From Solirubrobacteraceae bacterium (GTDB lineage: Bacteria > Actinomycetota > Thermoleophilia > Solirubrobacterales > Solirubrobacteraceae), in NCBI GenBank assembly GCA_025935735.1, contig JAICUS010000431.1:1-5338 (forward strand): a DNA stretch of 5,338 nucleotides, written 5' to 3'. The position numbers and the translations under genes were made by a program. Below the pieces are notes generated by a model. That model searched no databases and had not been told where the DNA came from. It saw only the letters and a program-made list of their open reading frames with translations. Shown here one piece after another: positions 1 through 5,338 of this stretch (its first letter is position 1; the number at the start of each line of letters is the position of its first letter).

Positions 1-1
1 C

Positions 2-448
2 ACGATCGGCTTCCTGCTGATCGAGGCGGGCGGCATGCTGCACGCGCTCAAGGCCCACGTGCGCCAGGGCTACGCCGACGGCGAGCTCGTGGCCACGCTG
101 CTCGACCCGTTCCGCCTGGGCCAGCGCCGGACGTTCTCGCGCGCCCCGATCGTCCTGCCCGCGCACCTGCGCCCGGTGGGCGACGAGGAGAAGCCCTGGA
201 CGACGTTCACCCGCGATGTGAGCGCCGGCGGGATGCGGGTCGCGCGCCAGAGCAGCTACCGCGAGGCGGCCGTGCACGAGATCGTGCTCGGGCTCGTCCA
301 GGCCGACCGCGAGATCCGCGGCACGGCGACCGCGGTGCGCGTCACGGACGCGGACGTGTCGCTCAGCTTCGTCGAGATCGAGGCCGAGGACCGGCTGCTG
401 CTCGCGCAGCTGACCTTCGCCTACCACCGCCGCAGCGTCAAGCAGTAA
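2..448 (+). CDS. PilZ domain protein (YcgR-like), 3' part
   Basis: C-terminal part of a probable cyclic-di-GMP receptor. The reading frame is open to the left edge, so the gene probably starts outside the window. An in-frame ATG at 35 preceded by GAGG (23-26) is an alternative start, giving 137 residues. Counting from that ATG, the protein shows the two PilZ signature elements: R32-x3-R36 within QRRTFSR, and D61-x-S63-x2-G66 within RDVSAGGM, about 25 residues apart as in PilZ domains. In the family these residues wrap around a c-di-GMP dimer. The QRR-type linker just before a PilZ barrel resembles YcgR-like proteins, which have a further N-terminal domain that would lie upstream. YcgR relatives modulate flagellar or surface behaviour, but the target here cannot be told. 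It ends with TAA 67 nt before coxS and is probably not functionally linked to the cox genes. I am fairly sure of the domain and unsure of the role. Confidence 0.8.
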   Translation, partial: TIGFLLIEAGGMLHALKAHVRQGYADGELVATLLDPFRLGQRRTFSRAPIVLPAHLRPVGDEEKPWTTFTRDVSAGGMRVARQSSYREAAVHEIVLGLVQADREIRGTATAVRVTDADVSLSFVEIEAEDRLLLAQLTFAYHRRSVKQ

Positions 449-460
449 AACGCGCCCCCC

Positions 461-475
461 GGCGGCCTCGCCGCC
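461..475. other. GC-rich hairpin between the PilZ gene and coxS
   Basis: A perfect 6-bp inverted repeat, GGCGGC and GCCGCC, is separated by a 3-nt loop (CTC). It begins 12 nt after the PilZ stop codon. It could weakly terminate or stabilise the upstream transcript, or sit in the leader of the cox mRNA. No T-run follows on the plus strand, so it is not a standard intrinsic terminator. In DNA this GC-rich, a stem of this size may also arise by chance. Confidence 0.3.
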
Positions 476-503
476 TGCGATATGGTCCGCCACGTTCTCG
501 ATT

Positions 504-511
504 GGGAGGAG
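504..511 (+). promoter_or_regulatory. Ribosome binding site of coxS
   Basis: GGGAGGAG is a near-perfect anti-Shine-Dalgarno match. Its GGAGG core (505-509) lies 6 nt before the ATG at 516, which fixes the coxS start and suggests strong initiation at the first gene of the operon. Confidence 0.8.
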
Positions 512-515
512 ACGC

Positions 516-995
516 ATGGCTGGTTCCGTCCGGGTCTCGATGACCGTGAACGGCGCTCAACAGAGCGCCGAGGTCGAACCGCGTCTGCTCCTGGTCCACT
601 TCCTGCGTGAGACTCTCGGCCTCACCGGCACGCACGTCGGCTGCGACACGTCGAACTGCGGCGCGTGCACGGTGCACCTCAATGGCGAGGCCGTGAAGTC
701 CTGCACCCTGCTCGCCGTGCAGGCCGACGGCGCCGAGGTCAAGACGATCGAAGGGATGGGCCAGGAGGGCGCACTGCATCCGCTGCAGGAGGCGTTCTGG
801 GAGCACCACGGCCTGCAGTGCGGTTACTGCACGCCGGGGATGATCATGTCCGCCGCCGACCTGCTGCAGCGCAACCCGTCGCCGTCCGAGCACGAGGTGC
901 GCGAGGCGCTCGCGGGCAACCTCTGCCGCTGCACGGGCTACCACAACATCGTCAAGGCCGTGATCGCGGCCTCCGGCCAGGAGGTCCCGGCATGA
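516..995 (+). CDS. coxS: CoxS-like 2Fe-2S small subunit of molybdenum hydroxylase
   Basis: Electron-transfer subunit (159 residues, normal for the family) that relays electrons from the Mo cofactor in CoxL to FAD in CoxM. The N-terminal plant-type ferredoxin domain (about 3-78) carries C43, C48, C51 and C63, the C-x4-C-x2-C...C ligand set of the distal cluster. The C-terminal four-helix domain (about 85-155) carries C102-GY-C105 and C137-R-C139, the ligands of the proximal cluster next to the molybdopterin. All eight cysteines are present, so both clusters should form. There is no Tat or other signal peptide, which indicates a cytoplasmic enzyme. The ATG start is set by a strong ribosome binding site. 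The stop codon overlaps the coxL start (ATGA). The S subunit comes first, as in form II cox clusters (S-L-M) and unlike form I (M-S-L). The subunit family is certain; the fold alone does not identify the substrate. Confidence 0.95.
   Translation: MAGSVRVSMTVNGAQQSAEVEPRLLLVHFLRETLGLTGTHVGCDTSNCGACTVHLNGEAVKSCTLLAVQADGAEVKTIEGMGQEGALHPLQEAFWEHHGLQCGYCTPGMIMSAADLLQRNPSPSEHEVREALAGNLCRCTGYHNIVKAVIAASGQEVPA
979..984 (+). promoter_or_regulatory. Ribosome binding site of coxL
   Basis: AGGAGG lies inside the end of coxS, 7 nt before the ATG at 992. It selects this ATG as the coxL start, although the frame stays open further upstream within coxS. Confidence 0.75.
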
Positions 996-3337
996 CCGCC
1001 CTGGACGAGCCACCCACCAGGTGGGTCGGCCAGGCGCTCAAGCGCAAGGAGGACCCGCGGCTGATCATGGGCCGCGCCCGCTACATCGACGACATCAACG
1101 TCACGGGCCAGCTGTGGGCGTCGTTCGTCCGCTCGCCTGAAGCACACGCCAAGATCGTCTCGATCGACACGTCGGGCGCGAAGTCGTTCCCGGGCGTCCA
1201 CGCCGTGTTCACCGGCCGCGACATCGACCTCGCGGCGCCGCTGCCGATGGCCTGGGTGCCGCCGGGCATCGACGTGGCCAACCCGCCGCACTGGTCGCTG
1301 GCCAAGGACGAGGTCAACCACGTGGGCGACCCCGTGGCGCTGGTGATCGGCGAGGACCGCTACGCCGTGGTCGACGCGGCCGAGCAGGTGATCGTCGAGT
1401 ACGACCCGCTGCCGGTGGTCACCGACGTCGAGGCCGCACTGGCCGGCGGGCCGTTCGTCCACGAGGAGCTCGGCTCCAACAAGGTCCACGAATGGTCGCT
1501 GGGCGGCGGCGACGTCGAGGCCGCGCTGGCGTCGTCGGACGTCGTGGTGGAGCGCCGGATCGTCAACCACCGCACGGCGGGCGCGGCGATCGAGCCGCGC
1601 GGCGTCCTGGCCGACTACCGCGCCGGCTCGCTGACCGTGCACTCGTCCACCCAGGTGCCGCACTTCCTGCGGCTGTTCCTCGCGCTGCAGCTCGGCATCA
1701 GCGAGGACCGCGTGCGGGCGATCGCCCCCGAGGTGGGCGGCGGCTTCGGCTCCAAGCTGCAGATCTACGGCGAGGAGATCGCGCTCGCCTGGGCCTCCCG
1801 CCGGCTCGAGCGGCCGATCAAGTGGGTCGAGAGCCGCACGGAGGGCATGCAGTCGACCCACCACGGGCGCGACCAGGTCAACTACACGAGGATCGGCGCC
1901 ACCCGCGACGGCAGGATCACCGCCTACCACACGAAGATCATCGCCGACCTCGGCGCCTACCTGATGCTGCTGACGCCGACGATCCCGGCGCTCGGCGCGT
2001 TCGTGATGAGCGGCGTCTACGACATCCCGGCGGTGCAGACCGACATCGTCGGCGTGTTCACCAACAAGATGGGCACGGACGCGATCCGCGGCGCCGGGCG
2101 GCCCGAGGCGACCTACCAGATCGAGGTGATGATCGACCAGCTCGCGGCCGAGCTGGGAATGGACCGGCTCGAGCTGCGCCGCCGGAACTTCATGGACCCG
2201 GCGTCGTTCCCGCACGCGACCGCGATCGGCGTCGTCTACGACTCGGGCGACTACCCGAAGGCGCTGGACAAGCTGCTCGAGCACTTCGACGCCGAGGCGG
2301 TCAAGGCGCAGGCACCGCCCGGAAAGCACCGCGGCGTCGGCTACTCCACCTACACGGAGATCTGCGGGCTGGCGCCGTCGCGGGTCACCGGCCCGTCCGG
2401 CTTCGGCCTGCAGACCGGCTTGTGGGAATCGGCGATGGTGCGCGTGCACATCACCGGCGCGGTCACCGTGTTCACCGGCACCTCGCCGCACGGCCAGGGG
2501 CAGGAGACCACGTTCGCGCAGGTCGTGGCCGACCGGCTCGGGGTCGACCCGGCCAACGTCGAGATCATCCACGGCGACACGGGGACCGGTCCGCAGGGGC
2601 TGGGCACCTACGGATCGCGGACCACCGCCGTGGGCGGCGAGGCGATCGCCCGGGCGACCGCGAAGATCTCCGAGAAGGCGCGGCGGATCGTGGCACACCA
2701 GCTCGAGGCGGCCGTGGACGACATCGAGCTGCGCGCGGGGAAGTTCTCCGTCAAGGGCTCGCCGGACCGCGGCATGGGGCTGGGCGAGATCGCCGGCGCC
2801 GCCTACATCCCCGAGAACCTGCCCGAGGGCATGGAGCCGGGGCTGGAGGAGACCGCGTTCTATGACCCGGAGAACTTCGTGTTCCCGTTCGGCGCGCACG
2901 CCTGCGTGGTCGACGTGGACGCGGACACGGGCAACGTCGACGTCGTGCGCTACGTCGCGGTGGACGACTGCGGCCCGGCGATCAACCCCAAGCTGATCGA
3001 CGGCCAGGTCCACGGCGGCATCGTGCACGCGATCGGCCAGGCGCTGTTCGAGCGCCTCCACTACGACGAGAACGGCCAGCTGTTGACCTCGACGTTCGCC
3101 GACTACGCGCTGCCGTCGGCGGCCGACGTGCCGTCGTTCGAGACCGACCGCACCGAGACGCCGTCGCCGGTCAACTCGCTCGGCGTCAAGGGGGTGGGGG
3201 AGGCGGGCACGATCGCCGCCACGCCCGCCGTGACCAACGCCGTCATCGACGCCCTGCGGCCGCTGGGCGTGACCTACATCGACATGCCGCTGAGTCCCAT
3301 GCGGATCTGGGAGACCATCCAGGAGGCCAAGACGTGA
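992..3337 (+). CDS. coxL: Form II CoxL-like molybdenum (molybdopterin cytosine dinucleotide) large subunit
   Basis: Catalytic subunit of a xanthine oxidase-family hydroxylase, 781 residues, slightly shorter than Oligotropha CO dehydrogenase CoxL. An N-terminal aldehyde oxidase/xanthine dehydrogenase a/b-hammerhead domain (about 15-135) is followed by the two Mo-cofactor domains. Visible motifs are Q221 in STQVPH (matching the active-site Gln of CoxL), GGGFGSK 249-255, the active-site loop AIRGAGR 364-370, SPHGQGQE 498-505, TYGSRTT 539-545, and GVGEAG with E737, the conserved catalytic glutamate. Form I CO dehydrogenases have AYxCSFR with a cysteine binding Cu. Here that position is G367, so a Cu-S-Mo centre is not expected and the loop is the form II (AYRGAGR) type with Tyr replaced by Ile365. 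CO oxidation is therefore doubtful; an aldehyde, N-heterocycle or other small organic substrate is possible. It overlaps coxS (ATGA) and coxM (GTGA). The family is certain and the substrate unknown. Confidence 0.93.
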   Translation: MTALDEPPTRWVGQALKRKEDPRLIMGRARYIDDINVTGQLWASFVRSPEAHAKIVSIDTSGAKSFPGVHAVFTGRDIDLAAPLPMAWVPPGIDVANPPHWSLAKDEVNHVGDPVALVIGEDRYAVVDAAEQVIVEYDPLPVVTDVEAALAGGPFVHEELGSNKVHEWSLGGGDVEAALASSDVVVERRIVNHRTAGAAIEPRGVLADYRAGSLTVHSSTQVPHFLRLFLALQLGISEDRVRAIAPEVGGGFGSKLQIYGEEIALAWASRRLERPIKWVESRTEGMQSTHHGRDQVNYTRIGATRDGRITAYHTKIIADLGAYLMLLTPTIPALGAFVMSGVYDIPAVQTDIVGVFTNKMGTDAIRGAGRPEATYQIEVMIDQLAAELGMDRLELRRRNFMDPASFPHATAIGVVYDSGDYPKALDKLLEHFDAEAVKAQAPPGKHRGVGYSTYTEICGLAPSRVTGPSGFGLQTGLWESAMVRVHITGAVTVFTGTSPHGQGQETTFAQVVADRLGVDPANVEIIHGDTGTGPQGLGTYGSRTTAVGGEAIARATAKISEKARRIVAHQLEAAVDDIELRAGKFSVKGSPDRGMGLGEIAGAAYIPENLPEGMEPGLEETAFYDPENFVFPFGAHACVVDVDADTGNVDVVRYVAVDDCGPAINPKLIDGQVHGGIVHAIGQALFERLHYDENGQLLTSTFADYALPSAADVPSFETDRTETPSPVNSLGVKGVGEAGTIAATPAVTNAVIDALRPLGVTYIDMPLSPMRIWETIQEAKT
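1012..1026. repeat. Short perfect palindrome at the start of coxL
   Basis: ACCCACC-A-GGTGGGT is an inverted repeat centred on 1019, within codons 7-12 of coxL and about 20 nt after its start codon. As RNA it could fold into a 6-bp stem with a CAG loop. A role in setting the S:L translation ratio is only a possibility; it may be chance in GC-rich coding sequence. Confidence 0.3.
3321..3326 (+). promoter_or_regulatory. Ribosome binding site of coxM
   Basis: AGGAGG within the last codons of coxL lies 7 nt before the GTG at 3334, the same motif and spacing as at coxL. It supports the GTG as the coxM start. Confidence 0.75.
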
Positions 3338-4170
3338 TCCCCGCTGAGTTCGACTACGTGGCGCCGGCGTCGCTCGACGAGGCGCTGGCCGCGCTGCGCG
3401 AGGGCGGCGAGGACGCGAAGGTGCTGGCCGGCGGGCACTCGCTGCTGCCGCTGATGAAGCTGCGGCTGGCCGCGCCGACCCTGCTGGTGGACCTGCGCAA
3501 GTGCGGGCTCACCGGCGTGACCCGCGAGAACGGGACGGCGCGCTTCGGCGCAATGACCCGGCACACCGACGTGGCCACCGGCGGCTTCGGGCTCGCCTCG
3601 GCCGCGGCGGCGACGATCGCCGACCAGCAGGTCCGCAACATGGGCACGATCGGCGGGACGCTGGCCCACGGCGACCCGGCGTCGGACATGCCGGCCGTGC
3701 TGCTGGCGTGCGAGGGCTCTGTCGTCGCGCGGGGCGGCTCCGGCGAGCGCGAGATCGCCGCCGCCGACCTGTTCGAGGACTATCTCACCACCTCGCTCGC
3801 GCCGGAGGAGATCGTCACCGAGGTCCGCGTGCCGCTGATGGAGGGCTACGGGTACGGCTACGAGAAGTTCAACCGCCGCCAGGAGGACTGGGCGATGGTG
3901 GCCGTGTGTGCGCTGGTGCGCAAGGGCGCCGACGGATCCTGCGAGGACGTGCGGATCGGGCTCACCCACATGGGCTCGACCCCGCTGCGGGCCACCGCGG
4001 CGGAGAACGCGCTGCGCGGCGGGGCGCTCAGCGCGGAGAGCATCGCCGCGGCGGCCGAGCAGGCCGCCGAGGGCACCGAGCCGCCCGCGGACCTCAACGC
4101 GTCGGCGGACTACAAGCGCCACCTCGCCCGAGTGCTCACCCGGCGCGCGCTCGAGGCTGCGTCACAATGA
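3334..4170 (+). CDS. coxM: CoxM-like FAD-binding medium subunit of molybdenum hydroxylase
   Basis: Flavoprotein subunit (278 residues) that takes electrons from the 2Fe-2S clusters of CoxS and passes them to an external acceptor, such as the quinone pool in characterised CO dehydrogenases. The N-terminal FAD-binding domain has both family signatures, AGGHS (32-36) and TIGG (105-108), preceded by IADQQVRNMG. The region after about residue 175, starting near YGYEKFNRR, is the C-terminal CO dehydrogenase flavoprotein domain. The segment between AMTRHT (73-78) and TIGG is about five residues shorter than in Oligotropha CoxM as I remember it, a small loop deletion that leaves the FAD motifs intact. 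The start is GTG, fixed by AGGAGG and by the typical N-terminus MIPAEFDY; it overlaps the coxL stop (GTGA). Third in the cluster, it completes the S-L-M order of form II operons. The family is secure; the physiological electron acceptor is not visible. Confidence 0.94.
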   Translation: MIPAEFDYVAPASLDEALAALREGGEDAKVLAGGHSLLPLMKLRLAAPTLLVDLRKCGLTGVTRENGTARFGAMTRHTDVATGGFGLASAAAATIADQQVRNMGTIGGTLAHGDPASDMPAVLLACEGSVVARGGSGEREIAAADLFEDYLTTSLAPEEIVTEVRVPLMEGYGYGYEKFNRRQEDWAMVAVCALVRKGADGSCEDVRIGLTHMGSTPLRATAAENALRGGALSAESIAAAAEQAAEGTEPPADLNASADYKRHLARVLTRRALEAASQ

Positions 4171-4174
4171 GGTA

Positions 4175-5014
4175 GTGCCCTTTACAAGCACCGAGGAAGT
4201 TCGCGCGGCCCTGGCCGGAGAGGGATACCTCGCCGACCAGGGCCTCGCCACTGCGGCGTATCTCGCCTACGTGCTCGAGCAGCCGCTGCTGCTGGAGGGC
4301 GAGGCCGGCGTGGGCAAGACCGAGGTGGCCCGCGCGCTGGCCGCCGCCACCGGCGCGGCGCTGATCCGCCTGCAGTGCCACGAGGGCATCGACCTCCATC
4401 ACGCGGTCTACGACTGGGACTACCAGCGCCAGCTGCTGGCCATCCGGGCCGCCGAGGCGGGCGCCCCGGCGCGCGAGCTGTTCGGGCCCGAGTTCCTGCT
4501 GCGCCGGCCGCTGCTGGAGGCGCTGGAGCACGACGGACCGGCGGTGCTGCTGATCGACGAGATCGACCGCGCCGACGACGAGTTCGAGGCGTTCCTGCTC
4601 GAGTTCCTGGCCGACTTCGCGATCACGATCCCCGAACTGGGGACGATCGCGGCCTCCCACCGGCCGCTGGTCGTGCTGACCTCCAACCGCACGCGCGAGC
4701 TGCACGACGCGCTCAAGCGTCGCTGCCTCTATCACTGGATCGACTACCCGACGCCCGAGCGCGAGGCCGAGATCGTCCACGCCCGGCTGCCCGGCGTGCC
4801 GGACGAGGTGGCCGTGCGGGTGTGCGGCGCGGTGGCCCGGCTGCGCGAGCGCGAGCTCTACAAGCTGCCCGGCGTGGGGGAGACGATCACCTGGGCGCGG
4901 GCGCTGCTGGCCCTGGATGGCACGGCCTCGCTGGACGACACCCTCGGCGTGGCCCTGAAGGTCCGCGAGGACATCGACCGCGTGCGCCGGGAGAAGGTGC
5001 TCGAGGGTGCCTGA
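4175..5014 (+). CDS. coxD: CoxD-like MoxR-family AAA+ ATPase, maturation chaperone
   Basis: AAA+ ATPase of 279 residues. Walker A is GEAGVGKT (42-49), Walker B is VLLIDEID (124-131), the sensor 1 asparagine is N171 in LTSNRTRE, a likely arginine finger is R182/R183, and PGVGETITW lies in the C-terminal lid. In Oligotropha, CoxD is required after translation to mature the Mo/Cu site of CO dehydrogenase, and MoxR ATPases usually act with a VWA-domain partner, here the following coxE. Since this CoxL lacks the Cu-binding cysteine, a role in sulfuration or assembly of the Mo site is more likely than Cu insertion (inference). The GTG start at 4175 is chosen because the conserved block before Walker A (GYLADQGLA, from residue 17) must be included and no better start exists. 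Its GAGG (4169-4172) is only 2 nt away, so translation probably depends on coupling to coxM, which ends 4 nt upstream. Confidence 0.9.
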   Translation: MPFTSTEEVRAALAGEGYLADQGLATAAYLAYVLEQPLLLEGEAGVGKTEVARALAAATGAALIRLQCHEGIDLHHAVYDWDYQRQLLAIRAAEAGAPARELFGPEFLLRRPLLEALEHDGPAVLLIDEIDRADDEFEAFLLEFLADFAITIPELGTIAASHRPLVVLTSNRTRELHDALKRRCLYHWIDYPTPEREAEIVHARLPGVPDEVAVRVCGAVARLRERELYKLPGVGETITWARALLALDGTASLDDTLGVALKVREDIDRVRREKVLEGA

Positions 5015-5338
5015 CGAGCGGGCGACCGGCCACGCCGAGGTCGCCGAGCGCCTGCTCGCCAACCGCCGCCGGGGTACGGAGCTCGCCGAGGCCACGCTGA
5101 CCGCCGCCGAGGCGGTGGTCGCGGACGAGCGCGCGCTGGCGGCCGCGGCGGGTGCGCTCTCCACGCGGTTGGGCGACCTCGCGGTCCACATGCGCGTCCG
5201 CGGAGCCCGGGTCGGCGTGGGGGAGGTGCTGACGGCGCACCGCGCGCTCGCGGCCGTCGACTCCACCGCCCGTGCCGACGTCTTCTTCGCCCTGCGCGCC
5301 GCGCTGTGCTCGACGAGGGCCGAATACGCCGCGTTCGC
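5007..5338 (+). CDS. coxE: CoxE-like (VWA-containing CoxE family) protein, 5' part
   Basis: The first 110 codons of a gene that runs off the right edge; the frame is open throughout. From about residue 50 the sequence matches the CoxE N-terminal pattern: LGDLAVHMRVRGARVGVGEV, then a helix ending ALAAVD, then FFALRAALCS followed by an AEYAAF segment. The von Willebrand factor A domain expected in this family would lie beyond the window, so its metal-binding (MIDAS) residues cannot be checked. CoxE proteins work with CoxD-type MoxR ATPases in maturing the molybdenum hydroxylase. The GTG start overlaps the end of coxD by 8 nt. GGGAGAAGG (4989-4997) is a possible ribosome binding site 9 nt upstream. 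Residues 1-50 are Ala/Arg/Glu-rich, likely helical, and not recognised. The alternative is a start further inside, but no good one is seen before the conserved block. Confidence 0.75.
   Translation, partial: MPDERATGHAEVAERLLANRRRGTELAEATLTAAEAVVADERALAAAAGALSTRLGDLAVHMRVRGARVGVGEVLTAHRALAAVDSTARADVFFALRAALCSTRAEYAAF

Noticed and set aside
461..475. Intrinsic terminator after the PilZ gene
   Set aside because: The hairpin is followed by TGCGATATGG rather than a T-run, so it is reported only as an inverted repeat.
481..486. TATGGT as a -10 promoter box for coxS
   Set aside because: It matches the consensus at only four of six positions and has no TTGACA-like box about 17 nt upstream (that region is C/G only).
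665..991. N-terminal extension of coxL from an upstream ATG at 665
   Set aside because: This part is the +2 shadow of coxS (Arg/Gly/Ala-rich), while the ATG at 992 has AGGAGG 7 nt upstream and begins just before the conserved N-terminal domain.
938..3061. Minus-strand open frame of 707 codons opposite coxL
   Set aside because: It is the antisense shadow of a high-GC gene: rich in Arg, Val, Asp and His, no recognisable domain, and the plus strand is a clear CoxL with all catalytic motifs.
992..3337. Annotation as a true (form I) aerobic CO dehydrogenase
   Set aside because: The Cu-ligating cysteine of the AYxCSFR loop is absent (G367), and the gene order is S-L-M, both typical of form II homologues.
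3908..4174. N-terminal extension of coxD from an upstream ATG at 3908
   Set aside because: The extra residues are an out-of-frame read of the coxM 3' end; the recognisable CoxD protein begins at the GTG at 4175.
3274..5266. Long minus-strand open frames opposite coxM, coxD and coxE
   Set aside because: They have low-complexity Arg/Ala/Gly/Gln composition without motifs, and the plus-strand genes are well supported.

Overview
The window is very GC-rich DNA with strong G/C preference at third codon positions, GTG starts on three genes and tightly packed same-strand genes. This suits a high-GC actinomycete-type bacterium. A soil lineage such as Thermoleophilia/Solirubrobacterales is plausible, but no marker gene here fixes the taxonomy.

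Layout: positions 1-448 carry the 3' end of a PilZ-domain (c-di-GMP receptor-like) protein that enters from the left edge. A 67-nt gap holds a GC-rich hairpin and a strong ribosome binding site. From 516 to the right edge runs one compact plus-strand operon in the order coxS, coxL, coxM, coxD, coxE. These are the 2Fe-2S small subunit, the molybdenum large subunit, the FAD medium subunit, a MoxR-type AAA+ ATPase, and the start of a CoxE/VWA-family protein cut off by the window. The gene junctions are an ATGA overlap, a GTGA overlap, a 4-nt gap and an 8-nt overlap, which points to strong translational coupling.

How the genes work together: S, L and M form an (LMS)2-type molybdenum hydroxylase of the xanthine oxidase family. 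Electrons from substrate oxidised at Mo in L pass through two 2Fe-2S clusters in S to FAD in M. CoxD and CoxE homologues are post-translational maturation factors for such enzymes. The S-L-M order and a GAGR-type active-site loop (AIRGAGR) instead of the cysteine-bearing loop of true CO dehydrogenase mark this as a 'form II' CoxL-like enzyme, so its substrate should be regarded as unknown. Within that loop the usual tyrosine of AYRGAGR is replaced by isoleucine, the most notable local oddity. I see no mobile elements, CRISPR arrays, RNA genes or evidence for a wholly new system.
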